A stretch of DNA of 64,000 nucleotides from contig CANIZL010000014.1 of the NCBI GenBank assembly GCA_947471985.1, positions 1-64,000 of the forward strand, read 5' to 3'. The translations under genes and the position numbers were made by a program. Origin of the DNA: Verrucomicrobiota bacterium. Its GTDB lineage: Bacteria; Verrucomicrobiota; Verrucomicrobiia; Limisphaerales; UBA9464. The notes beneath the pieces were generated by a model. It was given only the letters and a program-made list of their open reading frames with translations, had not been told where the DNA came from and did no database searches. Shown one piece after another: positions 17,575-26,094 of this stretch. Within the stretch, counting starts at the first letter, position 1. The number at the start of each line of letters is the position of its first letter.

Positions 17575-18276
17575 ATGAAAACGTTTCTCGCTTTCGGCGT
17601 TGCGGTGGGTGCCGCGGCCGCGTTGCACGCTGACGTCACGGGTAAGGTCTCCCTCAAGGGTACCCCGCCCCCGGAGAAGGAAATCGCCCCGCTCAAGGCC
17701 GACGCCAACTGCGGCAAGTTGGTCAGCGGAGCGCCGATGACCCGCCACTACGTGGTCGGCGCCGATGCCGGCTTGGGTAACGTGTTCGTTTACGTCAAGA
17801 ATCCGCCCGCTGATGCCAAGGGCAAGGCGCCCGCGGTGCCGGCTGTGATGGATCAAAAGGGCTGTCTCTATGAGCCGTATGTCATCGGAGCGGCGGTGGG
17901 GAATCCCGTGGAGATCCGTTCGAGCGATCCGGTACTGCACAACGTAAACTTCCAGAAGTCGATTGCGGCGACGCCGAATCCGACGTTCAACCAGGCGATG
18001 GGTCCCGGGGCCAAGCCCATCGTCAAGACCTTCGCCAATCAAGAGGTGTTCGTGAAGCTCATGTGCAACGTCCATCCTTGGATGTTTGGCTACATCGGCG
18101 TGGTGGACAGCCCGTTCTACGCGGTGACCGACAAGGACGGCAAGTTCTCCATCGCGGGGCTTCCCGACGGCAAGTACACCCTGGTTTTCAAGCACTTGAA
18201 GGCGGGTGAGGTAACGGCGGATGTCGAGGTCAAGGGTGGCAGTGCCACGGCCGCGGCGACGTTGGAAGCCAAGTAA
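17575..18276 (+). CDS. Exported cupredoxin-like protein
   Basis: 233 residues with a signal peptide (MKTFLAFGVAVGAAAALHA). The mature part has a beta-rich fold with ADANCGKLV, DQKGCLYEPYV, DPVLHNVNF and LMCNVHPWMFGYIGVVDSPF. The last resembles a type I copper-site ligand loop (C-x-x-H-P-x-M) and the His in VLHN could be another copper ligand. The C-terminal ~60 residues look like a carboxypeptidase-regulatory-type beta sandwich (FSIAGLPDGKYTLVFKH). A small periplasmic electron carrier or methylamine-utilisation-like protein is likely. A strong terminator follows, separating it from the oxidase locus. Confidence 0.75.
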   Translation: MKTFLAFGVAVGAAAALHADVTGKVSLKGTPPPEKEIAPLKADANCGKLVSGAPMTRHYVVGADAGLGNVFVYVKNPPADAKGKAPAVPAVMDQKGCLYEPYVIGAAVGNPVEIRSSDPVLHNVNFQKSIAATPNPTFNQAMGPGAKPIVKTFANQEVFVKLMCNVHPWMFGYIGVVDSPFYAVTDKDGKFSIAGLPDGKYTLVFKHLKAGEVTADVEVKGGSATAAATLEAK

Positions 18277-18287
18277 GCTTTACGCAG

Positions 18288-18321
18288 CGCACGGGCGGAA
18301 ATCTTCCGCCCGTGCGTTTTT
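18288..18321 (+). terminator. Intrinsic terminator
   Basis: CGCACGGGCGGAA (18288-18300) and TTCCGCCCGTGCG (18304-18316) form a perfect 13-bp stem with a 3-nt loop followed by five T. It ends the cupredoxin-like gene before ctaA. Confidence 0.92.
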
Positions 18322-18414
18322 GTTGTTCATGCAGACGCAGCTTCAGTCCTTTGGGGCTGACTGCAGGCGCTGGGAGCCCGAAACGATGGATCGGTCCCGG
18401 CGCGGAGCCAGTAC

Positions 18415-19518
18415 ATGTCAGCGCCCACTACGGTAATCCAGTTCCCGGAACGCTGGCTGCATCGCTATGCAGTCTTGGTGGTTTTTTGTACCTTGGGCCT
18501 GATTGGTTTGGGCGGCTTGGTGACCAGTAAGGGGGTCGGTATGGCCGTCCCCGATTGGCCCACCACCTACGGTTACAACATGTTCTTCTTCCCGGTCCAC
18601 TTATGGCAGGGCGGGGTTTTTCATGAGCATGTGCATCGGTTGGTGGCCAGTGGCATCGGTTTCTTGAGTATCGGCCTGGCCGTCTGGACCCAATTGGTGG
18701 AGCGACGAACGTGGCTCAAAAAGCTCGCCTGGGCGGCCCTGCTGCTCGTGGTCGTTCAGGGAGTTCTGGGCGGCAAACGCGTAGTGCTCAACGATGTCCC
18801 CGTCCTCGGAATCCCGGGCTCGGTGTTTTTCGGCGTTTTGCATGCGGCGACGGCCCAGGTCTTTTTTTGCCTGATCGGTACGATTGCCCTCGTCACCTCC
18901 CCGTGGTGGCGCCGTGGGGCGTCGATGCCGGTGATTCGGGGCGCCGCGGCAATTCCGGGTTTGACGGCGCTGATTCTCGTGCAGTTGCTGGTTGCCGCTT
19001 CGATGCGGCATCAGCACGCCGGCTTGGCAATTCCTGACTTTCCGCTCGCGCACGGACACCTGTATCCGCCGACGAATCCCGAATTCATTGCCGCCTTGAA
19101 TCAGCGGCGGGTGGAGGTTCTGGCATTTGCCCCCATCACGGCGTTTCAAATCCATCTCCAGATGCTGCATCGGCTGCTGGCTTTGATCATTGTCGTCGGC
19201 GTCTGGATTCACGGATACAAATCTTTGGGGTGGGGCACCGTCGCCGCCCGATGGGGGATGGCCTGGAGCGGCCTGTTGTTGCTGCAATTTACCCTGGGTG
19301 CCGCCACCATCTGGACCGACAAGGCGGCGGATCTCGCGACCGCGCACGTGGTCGGCGGAGCGCTCTCCTTGCTGACCGGTGTCCTTTTCTCCCTGGTGCT
19401 CCAGCGGGCCAAAGTGAAGGGAATTGAAGACAATTCTTGCCCGCAGCCCCGGCGGTTCTTAAATCCCCTGCCCGTTGCCACTGGCGCTGATGTGGCCTCG
19501 TGGCGTCCCTCCCGGTGA
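18415..19518 (+). CDS. ctaA: Heme A synthase (COX15/CtaA)
   Basis: 367 residues with about eight membrane helices in two four-helix halves. Heme-ligand histidine segments are visible: HEHVHRLVASGIG in the first half, HLQMLHRLLAL and ATAHVVGGAL in the second. It oxidises heme O to heme A for the aa3-type oxidase encoded downstream. The end overlaps ctaB by 19 bp, indicating translational coupling. Confidence 0.92.
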   Translation: MSAPTTVIQFPERWLHRYAVLVVFCTLGLIGLGGLVTSKGVGMAVPDWPTTYGYNMFFFPVHLWQGGVFHEHVHRLVASGIGFLSIGLAVWTQLVERRTWLKKLAWAALLLVVVQGVLGGKRVVLNDVPVLGIPGSVFFGVLHAATAQVFFCLIGTIALVTSPWWRRGASMPVIRGAAAIPGLTALILVQLLVAASMRHQHAGLAIPDFPLAHGHLYPPTNPEFIAALNQRRVEVLAFAPITAFQIHLQMLHRLLALIIVVGVWIHGYKSLGWGTVAARWGMAWSGLLLLQFTLGAATIWTDKAADLATAHVVGGALSLLTGVLFSLVLQRAKVKGIEDNSCPQPRRFLNPLPVATGADVASWRPSR

Positions 19519-20489
19519 AAGTCTCCGCCGAATCCTTGGTTCCTGTTGCAGCCGTCCCGGCCGGACGGAGTCGTTTTGCTGTACTATCCGAACTCTTCAA
19601 GGCGCGGCTGACCACCTTGGTGATTCTGACGACGGCGATGGGATTCCACTTGGGCAACTCGGGTCCGGTGGATTGGATGTTGTTTTTCCACGCTGTCCTG
19701 GGCACGGCCTTGTTGGCGGCGGGTGCCGCGGCATTGAACGAATACATCGAGCGGGATCACGACGCCCGGATGCCGCGAACCGCGCATCGCCCCATTCCCG
19801 CCGGTGAGATTCGGGCGGATACTGCTTTGATGCTCGGGGTCGTGACGGCGGTGCTGGGCCTCGTCCAGTTGGCGGTGTGGGTCAACCCTTTGACCGCATT
19901 TTTGGGCATGGTGACCCTAGCCAGTTACGTCTTTGTCTACACGCCGCTCAAGCGGCGAACCACCCTCAACACTCTGGTGGGGGCCATACCCGGGGCAGTG
20001 CCCCCGTTGATGGGCTGGACAGCGGCCACAAACTCCTTGGACGCCGGCGGATGGGTCCTGTTTGCCATCCTCTTTTTTTGGCAGCTCCCGCACTTCATGG
20101 CGATTGCCTGGCTCTATCGGGAAGATTATGCCAAGGGCGGCTACAAGATGCTGCCGGTTTTGGATGTCACTGGCCAGCGCACGGCCGCTACCGCCATCCG
20201 TCACACCTTGGTCCTGCTCATCTTCAGTTTGATGCCCTTCACTTTCGGGCTGGCCGGCCGCTGGTATCTCGCGGCGGCGGTTTGTATGGGGGCCGGTTTT
20301 CTCTATTGCGGCATTCAATTCGCCCGCGAGCGGTCGTCGGGTAACGCCCGCCGCCTCTTTTTTGCCAGCATCATCTATCTCCCGCTGCTGCTGGGCGTCC
20401 TCGTGGGCGACAAACGAAAGCCTGCCGTCTGGGCCGAGCCGATCGCCGCCATTCCGGGAGCATCGATCCAACCTTCGAATTTAGAATAG
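19500..20489 (+). CDS. ctaB: Protoheme IX farnesyltransferase (heme O synthase)
   Basis: 329 residues from a GTG that overlaps ctaA by 19 bp. The UbiA-family aspartate-rich motif reads NEYIERDHDARMPRT, and YTPLKRRTTLNTLVGAIPGAVPPLMGW is the heme O synthase signature. About eight to nine membrane helices are predicted by eye. It farnesylates protoheme to heme O, the substrate of CtaA. Confidence 0.95.
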   Translation: MASLPVKVSAESLVPVAAVPAGRSRFAVLSELFKARLTTLVILTTAMGFHLGNSGPVDWMLFFHAVLGTALLAAGAAALNEYIERDHDARMPRTAHRPIPAGEIRADTALMLGVVTAVLGLVQLAVWVNPLTAFLGMVTLASYVFVYTPLKRRTTLNTLVGAIPGAVPPLMGWTAATNSLDAGGWVLFAILFFWQLPHFMAIAWLYREDYAKGGYKMLPVLDVTGQRTAATAIRHTLVLLIFSLMPFTFGLAGRWYLAAAVCMGAGFLYCGIQFARERSSGNARRLFFASIIYLPLLLGVLVGDKRKPAVWAEPIAAIPGASIQPSNLE

Positions 20490-20508
20490 TTCTGACTTTT
20501 TAATACCT

Positions 20509-22347
20509 ATGAGCGCCACCCATACGAGCACGCTGCCCCAGCACGGGCAGGGGCACTCGCATTCCCACGATGCGCATGACCATCACGAGCCGAACTTCTG
20601 GCACAAATACGTTTTCAGCACGGATCACAAGGTCATTGGCGTGCAGTATGCCATGAGCGCGCTGTCGTTCCTGTTCTTCGGTTTCCTGTTGATGCTTTGC
20701 ATGCGGTATCAAATCTCCCATCCGGGAGAGGCCATTCCGATCGTCGGATCCCTGATGGAACGGGTGCTGGGCGAGGCCGCCTCGGGTGGAAAGATGAGTG
20801 CCGACCTCTACAATTCCTTCGGCGCCATGCACGGTAACATCATGGTCTTCCTGGCCATTGTACCGCTCGTCTTCGCCGCGTTCGGTAATTATGTGGTACC
20901 GCTGCAGATCGGCGCGATCGACATGGCGTTCCCGCGGGTGAACATGGCCAGTTATCACTGCTACTGGATGGGCGGCGTCACGTGGTTCACCGGATTTTTC
21001 CTGCCGGGTGGTGCCGCGAAATCGGGATGGACCTCCTATTCGCCGCTCGCCACCGTGGCCGAGTTTGGTCACTCCTTCAACGGCCAGACGGCGCTCCTGG
21101 TTGGATTGGTGTTGCTGATCACCTCCTCGCTGCTGGGCTCCGCGAACTTTATTGCCACGGTGGTGCAATTGCGGGCGCACGGCATGAGCTGGATGCGGTT
21201 GCCCTTCTTTGTCTGGGCGCAGTTTGTGACGGCGTTCCTGCTGCTCCTCGCGTTTCCCCCGCTCGAGGCCGCCGGCATTCTGCAACTCATGGACAATGTC
21301 TTCCATACGAGTTTCTTCCTCCCCACGGGTCTCGTCGTCGGCGGCTCCCAATTACCCGTCTCGGGCGGTGGCAGTCCGCTGCTCTGGCAGCATCTGTTCT
21401 GGTTCCTCGGACATCCTGAGGTCTACGTTCTGGTCCTGCCTGCTTTCGGCATCGTGGCCGAGGTTATTGCCAACAACACGCGGAAGCCGTTGTGGGGCTA
21501 TAAGTCGATGGTCTACTCCGTGATCGCGATCGGGTTCCTCAGCTTTATCGTCTGGGCCCATCATATGTACCTCACCGGCATGGGGACCAAGATTTCGACG
21601 TTCTTCCAAACCACCACGATGATGATTTCCATTCCGTCGGTGATCATTTTGACGGCGCTGTTTATCTCCCTTTGGGGTGGGTCCATTCGCTTTACGGTGC
21701 CGATGCTCTTTGCGGTGGCCTTCCTGCCGATGTTCGGTATTGGTGGTCTCACCGGTCTGCCCCTCGGCTTCAACGCGTCAGACATTTACCTGCACGATTC
21801 GTACTACGTAATCGGGCACTTCCATTACGTGGTGGCCCCAGGCACCATGTTCGCATTGTTCGCGGGGGTCTATTTCTGGTTCCCGAAGGCAACCGGCCGC
21901 ATGATGAACGAATTCCTCGGAAAGGTTCATTTCTGGGGCTCGCTGGTTTGCATGAACATGGTGTTTGCTCCCATGTTTGTGCAGGGTTTCAAGGGTATGA
22001 GTCGCCGCATGTCGGATGGTGGCGCGATCTATTTCGGCAAGGATGTGGCCTACGGCGCCGATCCTGGTGTGCTCAAGCTCAACAACATGATCTTGGCTTC
22101 CGCGCTCCTTCTCTTCGTCTTCCAACTGCCCTTCATCTTCAACTTCTTTTGGAGCATCTGGAATGGCCGGAAGGTGACCAGTGACAATCCCTGGGATGCC
22201 ACGACCCTGGATTGGGCGACTCCGACCCCGCCTCCGCACGGCAATTTTTTGAAGGAACCGATCGTCTATCGCGGTCCGTACGAGTACAGCGTCCCCGGAG
22301 CCAGTCGGGACTTCACTCCCCAGGATCAGAAGGATCCGAAGGGTTGA
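20509..22347 (+). CDS. ctaD: Cytochrome c oxidase subunit I
   Basis: 612 residues with a His-rich N-terminus (GHSHSHDAHDHHE). Heme and copper ligands are in place: H108 (MHGN), H302 and Tyr306 (GHPEVYV), H351/H352 (WAHHMY), H437/H439 (IGHFHYV). The D-channel entrance (GAIDMAFPR) and E304 are kept. The segment that normally holds the K-channel lysine (PTGIKVFSW) reads PSVIILTAL, so the lysine position is Ile380 and the threonine is Ser377. This is the catalytic subunit of an aa3-type oxidase reducing oxygen at the inner membrane. It starts 20 bp after ctaB. Confidence 0.95.
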   Translation: MSATHTSTLPQHGQGHSHSHDAHDHHEPNFWHKYVFSTDHKVIGVQYAMSALSFLFFGFLLMLCMRYQISHPGEAIPIVGSLMERVLGEAASGGKMSADLYNSFGAMHGNIMVFLAIVPLVFAAFGNYVVPLQIGAIDMAFPRVNMASYHCYWMGGVTWFTGFFLPGGAAKSGWTSYSPLATVAEFGHSFNGQTALLVGLVLLITSSLLGSANFIATVVQLRAHGMSWMRLPFFVWAQFVTAFLLLLAFPPLEAAGILQLMDNVFHTSFFLPTGLVVGGSQLPVSGGGSPLLWQHLFWFLGHPEVYVLVLPAFGIVAEVIANNTRKPLWGYKSMVYSVIAIGFLSFIVWAHHMYLTGMGTKISTFFQTTTMMISIPSVIILTALFISLWGGSIRFTVPMLFAVAFLPMFGIGGLTGLPLGFNASDIYLHDSYYVIGHFHYVVAPGTMFALFAGVYFWFPKATGRMMNEFLGKVHFWGSLVCMNMVFAPMFVQGFKGMSRRMSDGGAIYFGKDVAYGADPGVLKLNNMILASALLLFVFQLPFIFNFFWSIWNGRKVTSDNPWDATTLDWATPTPPPHGNFLKEPIVYRGPYEYSVPGASRDFTPQDQKDPKG

Positions 22348-22407
22348 TCCTGAGATCAGCGTTTACGTCATCTCTGAATTTTGATCAAATAGTCAAGCTT
22401 TGTTGTC

Positions 22408-23262
22408 ATGGAAATTCCCTACACTGACAAACCCCGGCCGGATACGGGGCTTTACAATGCCAAACTCGGCATCTGGCTCTTCCTGGCCTCGGAAATCATG
22501 CTCTTCGGTGGGTTGTTTTCCGCGTACATCCTGCTGCGGGTTAATGCCGCGGAAGGTGTCTGGCCGGCGGTCAAGCTGGCCTGGCCGCACGGGCTTCTGA
22601 ACATTCCGATCGGAACGTTCAACACGGCCGTGCTCATCACCTCATCCGTGACGGTCGTACTCGCCTGGGCGTCGCTGAAAATGAACAATTTCGCCCGCTT
22701 TCGCATGTTCATGGTGATTACCGTGTTCTGCGCGCTGAGCTTCCTCGGGATCAAATCCTACGAATACAACGAAAAGTTCACGCATTACGAGCTCCGGTTG
22801 AATGACGGCAAGGCCTATACGGGCCACCTTATCGTGAACGGAGAGCACCCTGGATTCTGGGACTTTTCCAAGGTTTACAATCTCGAGCAGCTCAAGGCCA
22901 AGACCAACGTCACGTCGATTAAGTTCACCGCCGATCCGGAAAAAGCCGAAGGCCACGGTCACGGCGAGGCAGGCGCTCATGAACACAAGGAATTGGACCT
23001 GAAGACGGACCAAATTGCGCATCTGGACGCCTTCCTGCCGCGGAATCACACGTTTTTCGCCATCTATTTCACCATCACCGCACTGCACGGTCTGCACGTG
23101 CTGGGTGGTGCCTTGGTACTGGCCTATTTCGCCTTCCCGGGAGCCAAGCTCTGGAAGACGCATCCCGAGCAGTTCACCAACCGCATCGAAGTCGGCGGAT
23201 TGTTCTGGCACTTCGTCGATCTGGTTTGGATTTTCCTTTTCCCGGTGGTTTATCTCCTTTGA
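22408..23262 (+). CDS. ctaE: Cytochrome c oxidase subunit III
   Basis: 284 residues. The first half has the usual helices (LGIWLFLASEIMLFGGLFSAYI). A hydrophilic insert of about 85 residues (roughly 120-205) follows and contains a His-rich run (GHGHGEAGAHEHKE). Two final helices end GGLFWHFVDLVWIFLFPVVYL, the subunit III signature. Subunit III stabilises the oxygen-reducing core. The stop codon lies 4 bp before subunit IV. Confidence 0.93.
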   Translation: MEIPYTDKPRPDTGLYNAKLGIWLFLASEIMLFGGLFSAYILLRVNAAEGVWPAVKLAWPHGLLNIPIGTFNTAVLITSSVTVVLAWASLKMNNFARFRMFMVITVFCALSFLGIKSYEYNEKFTHYELRLNDGKAYTGHLIVNGEHPGFWDFSKVYNLEQLKAKTNVTSIKFTADPEKAEGHGHGEAGAHEHKELDLKTDQIAHLDAFLPRNHTFFAIYFTITALHGLHVLGGALVLAYFAFPGAKLWKTHPEQFTNRIEVGGLFWHFVDLVWIFLFPVVYLL

Positions 23263-23266
23263 TCAA

Positions 23267-23650
23267 ATGAGCGACAATCATTCCCACGGTCCGACCGGCG
23301 GTTCTGCCACCGCCGGCCATGATGATCATGATCATCATGACATCGCGTCCCATATCAAGACCTACATCGGCGTCTTCATCGCCCTGCTGGTGGGGACCGT
23401 CATCACGGTGTCGATGTACTATGTGCATTTCGACAGCATGGCGTTGACCATCGCGATTGCGTTGTTCATTGCGTCGATCAAGTCGTTCCTGGTTGCCGCG
23501 TACTTCATGCATTTGATTTCGGAGAAGAAGGCCATCTACGGGATCTTGATCATCTCCGCGATATTCTTTGTCGCCTTGGGTGGACTGACGCTCTGGGGCA
23601 TGCATGACTGGCCCACCGGAGCTGAAGGCAAGGCGATGTATGTCCCTTAA
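23267..23650 (+). CDS. ctaF: Cytochrome c oxidase subunit IV (prokaryotic)
   Basis: 127 residues. The N-terminus is His/Asp-rich (AGHDDHDHHD); three membrane helices follow, with the family pattern IKSFLVAAYFMHL. The small subunit is accessory to oxidase assembly. It begins 4 bp after subunit III and overlaps the next gene by 11 bp. Confidence 0.85.
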   Translation: MSDNHSHGPTGGSATAGHDDHDHHDIASHIKTYIGVFIALLVGTVITVSMYYVHFDSMALTIAIALFIASIKSFLVAAYFMHLISEKKAIYGILIISAIFFVALGGLTLWGMHDWPTGAEGKAMYVP

Positions 23651-23846
23651 AGCCTTCCATATTGTATTTGTTGGCGCGTCCGTCCTCCTGATGCTGGGGT
23701 TGGCCGGATTCAGTTTTGGCGAGTACCGTGAAACCGGTTCGCCACTCTCCCTGCTCTGGTCCGGTCTGGCGCTTGTTGCCGCGTCGGGCCTGCTGGTGTA
23801 TGGACGCTATTTTCTGCGCAAATTGAAGCACATCAGTTTTCTGTAA
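23640..23846 (+). CDS. Small two-helix membrane protein of the oxidase locus
   Basis: 68 residues from the ATG at 23640, which overlaps the end of subunit IV in another frame. It has two hydrophobic helices (IVFVGASVLLMLGLAGF and GLALVAASGLLVYG) and a basic tail. Not recognised; location suggests an assembly factor or extra subunit of the oxidase. Confidence 0.7.
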   Translation: MSLKAFHIVFVGASVLLMLGLAGFSFGEYRETGSPLSLLWSGLALVAASGLLVYGRYFLRKLKHISFL

Positions 23847-23853
23847 GCCGCAT

Positions 23854-24114
23854 ATGAAACGCCTGCTGCCGGTTCTGAGTTTTCTTGCCGCCCTAGTGTG
23901 CGCCAGTGCCATTCAGGCTCGCGCCTGCGCGGCGTGCTTTGGGCAGAGCGACTCCGCTCAGGCACAGGGCATGAACGCAGGCATCCTGGTCCTGCTGGGC
24001 TTCGTGGTCCTTTTCTGGGTGGCCATGGGCTCGTTCTTTGTCTTTATCGTCCGTCGTGGCCGCCTTCACGGAGAACCGCTGCCCGGCGACCAGAATGATC
24101 CGCAACATAACTAA
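23854..24114 (+). CDS. Small exported/membrane protein with CAAC motif
   Basis: 86 residues: an N-terminal signal-like helix, then ARACAACFGQSD with a C-x-x-C pair, then a membrane helix (ILVLLGFVVLFWVAMGSFFVFIV) and a basic cytoplasmic tail. It lies 7 bp after the previous small gene and 23 bp before subunit II. The C-x-x-C on the outer face could bind copper or take part in thiol exchange during Cu-A assembly, which is inference. Confidence 0.75.
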   Translation: MKRLLPVLSFLAALVCASAIQARACAACFGQSDSAQAQGMNAGILVLLGFVVLFWVAMGSFFVFIVRRGRLHGEPLPGDQNDPQHN

Positions 24115-24137
24115 TCTTTTACCAATTTCGTTTTCCC

Positions 24138-24914
24138 ATGATTGAATTCTTGCTTTCCAAAGTCGGCATGCGGCCGGGAGCATCGGCGCATGCCGCCGAA
24201 GTGGACGGACTTATTTTCTATGTCCATCTGCTGATGTTCGTGCTGTTTGTCGGTTGGCTTGGGTTTTACCTGCTCGCCCTCTTGAAGTTTCGGCGGGCCG
24301 CCAATCCGAAGGCGGATTATGTCGGCGTGAAAGGCCACCTCTCCACCTATCTCGAGGTCGGTGTCGCTGTGGTGGAAGCCGTGCTTTTGGTTGGACTCGC
24401 CATTCCCATTTGGGCCCGCGCGGTGGATCGGATGCCCACCGCCGCCGACAAGCCGGTCGAAGTGCAGATTATGGGGATGCAATTCAAGTGGAATGCCCAT
24501 CTCGCGGGTGCTGACGGGAAATGGGGCAAGCAGGACATCAAGCTGGCCAGCGCCACGAATCCCTACGGCTTGGATGGCGCCGACGCCGCGGCAAAGGACG
24601 ACGTCACCTGTCTGCTGGGCGAACCGTTCAAGCTGCCGGTCAATCGTCCGGTGGTTTGCCGAATTTCGAGCATGGATGTCATCCATTCCTTCAAGCTGCC
24701 CGACATGCGGATCACCCAGGATGCGATTCCTGGCATGGTGGTTCCGGCGCATTTCATTCCCACGAAGACCGGAAAATTTGTCATCATTTGTGCCCAGCTT
24801 TGCGGTTCCGGCCACGCCAATATGCGGGGTGATTTCGAAGTTGTAAGCCAGGAGGAGTTTGACAAGTGGTTCGCTGAGAAGTCCAAGGCAGGTGGTGGCG
24901 GTGGATTCGAATGA
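24138..24914 (+). CDS. ctaC: Cytochrome c oxidase subunit II
   Basis: 258 residues with two N-terminal helices (about 28-50 and 75-94) and a C-terminal cupredoxin domain. The Cu-A ligands are H183 (VIHSF), C218, C222, H226 and M229 (CAQLCGSGHANM). The usual Glu between the cysteines is Gln, as seen in ba3-type oxidases. MQFKWNA is the aromatic entry patch. No fused cytochrome c domain is present, so a separate donor (cytochrome or cupredoxin) is needed. It is encoded last of the structural subunits, not first. Confidence 0.95.
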   Translation: MIEFLLSKVGMRPGASAHAAEVDGLIFYVHLLMFVLFVGWLGFYLLALLKFRRAANPKADYVGVKGHLSTYLEVGVAVVEAVLLVGLAIPIWARAVDRMPTAADKPVEVQIMGMQFKWNAHLAGADGKWGKQDIKLASATNPYGLDGADAAAKDDVTCLLGEPFKLPVNRPVVCRISSMDVIHSFKLPDMRITQDAIPGMVVPAHFIPTKTGKFVIICAQLCGSGHANMRGDFEVVSQEEFDKWFAEKSKAGGGGGFE

Positions 24915-24940
24915 TCCGGCCCGGCCCAGGTTGAGCTAAC

Positions 24941-24972
24941 GCCGCTGGTGTCCTCCAGCGGCTCTTTTTTTT
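24941..24972 (+). terminator. Intrinsic terminator after subunit II
   Basis: GCCGCTGG (24941-24948) and CCAGCGGC (24955-24962) form a perfect 8-bp stem with a 6-nt loop, followed by a T-rich run. It partly insulates the SCO gene from the oxidase operon. Confidence 0.88.
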
Positions 24973-24980
24973 CAAGCAAC

Positions 24981-25631
24981 ATGCCCAAAACCCTCATCGA
25001 GCGCCTTTCCTGGTTGGTGTTGCTGTCGGCCATGCTGATGACAGCGGTGGTGTTTGTGCATTCGGAACGGCGAGGACGACCCGGATCTAATGCGGGGGGC
25101 GGCCATTCCGTTTTCCTCTTGGACCGCCCCGTGGGGGATTTTCGGCTGACCAATCAGTTTGATATTCCCGTGACGCGGCCGGCTTTGGAGGGGTTTGTCT
25201 GGGTGGTGGACGTGATCTTTTCCCGGTGTCCGGGACAGTGCCATCAGTTGTCCCAACAGATGCGCGAGGTTCAGAAGCGGCTGCCGGTCGGCGCCCCCGT
25301 GCGGCTGGTTTCCCTGACCGCCGATCCCGAATACGACACTCCGGCGGTCCTGGCCAAATACGGCCGACGCTACGGATACGACACCAATAATTGGTTGTTC
25401 CTGACGGGCCCGAAAGCCGACGTCTACGGATTGGCCGTCAAAGAGCTGCTGTTTTCCGTGGTCGAACAGCCCGAGGGCACCCGCGTTTCGCTCAATGATC
25501 TTTTCATTCATTCGACCGCCTTTGCCCTGGTGGATCGCCGGGGTCACCTGCGGGGTGTGGTGCAGGGTGAATTAACCAATGCCGTGGATCAGATCGTCCA
25601 TCAGGTGGAACAATTGCTGCGCGACCGTTGA
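24981..25631 (+). CDS. SCO1/SenC-family copper chaperone
   Basis: 216 residues from the ATG at 24981. One N-terminal membrane helix anchors a thioredoxin-like domain. The copper ligands are the C-x-x-x-C pair (FSRCPGQC, C83 and C87) and H177 (DLFIHSTAF). It delivers copper to the Cu-A site of subunit II on the periplasmic side. The gene starts 8 bp after the terminator and lies 4 bp before the DUF420 gene. Confidence 0.93.
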   Translation: MPKTLIERLSWLVLLSAMLMTAVVFVHSERRGRPGSNAGGGHSVFLLDRPVGDFRLTNQFDIPVTRPALEGFVWVVDVIFSRCPGQCHQLSQQMREVQKRLPVGAPVRLVSLTADPEYDTPAVLAKYGRRYGYDTNNWLFLTGPKADVYGLAVKELLFSVVEQPEGTRVSLNDLFIHSTAFALVDRRGHLRGVVQGELTNAVDQIVHQVEQLLRDR

Positions 25632-25635
25632 ATTC

Positions 25636-26058
25636 ATGAATTTTCCCCTTCTCAACGCGTGCCTGAATGGCAGCGCTGCTGTATTGCTCCTGGCGGGCCT
25701 GGTGTTCATCCTTCGGGGGAACCGGCGGGCTCACCAGATGTGCATGGTGTCCGCGTTTCTGGTTTCGTGCGTTTTTCTCGCCAGCTATCTGTATCACAAG
25801 CTGGTGATCGTCCGGGGCGTCAATACGCCATTTCCCGGACCGGCGAATTGGAAACCCTACTATCTGGCGATGCTGGTCAGTCATATCCTGTTGGCAATAG
25901 CCATAGTCCCATTGGCTCTAAGGACGTTGTGGCTGGCCCGGAAGGGTGACTTTGTCCGGCACCGTTCCCTGGCGAGATGGACGTGGCCGCTCTGGATGTA
26001 TGTTAGTGTTACCGGCGTGCTGGTTTATTTGTGCCTTTACGTGATCTGGCACCCGTAA
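25636..26058 (+). CDS. DUF420 membrane protein (CtaM/YozB-like)
   Basis: 140 residues with four hydrophobic helices. The pattern LNGSAAVLLLAGLVFILRGNRRAHQMCM, SYLYHK and HILLAIAIVPLALRT matches DUF420, whose members (CtaM) are needed for maturation of aa3-type oxidases. Its place directly after the SCO gene supports that role. Confidence 0.88.
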   Translation: MNFPLLNACLNGSAAVLLLAGLVFILRGNRRAHQMCMVSAFLVSCVFLASYLYHKLVIVRGVNTPFPGPANWKPYYLAMLVSHILLAIAIVPLALRTLWLARKGDFVRHRSLARWTWPLWMYVSVTGVLVYLCLYVIWHP

Positions 26059-26094
26059 GTCGGACTTGGGGCAGGGCGGTTTGGGGCCGGCCCA

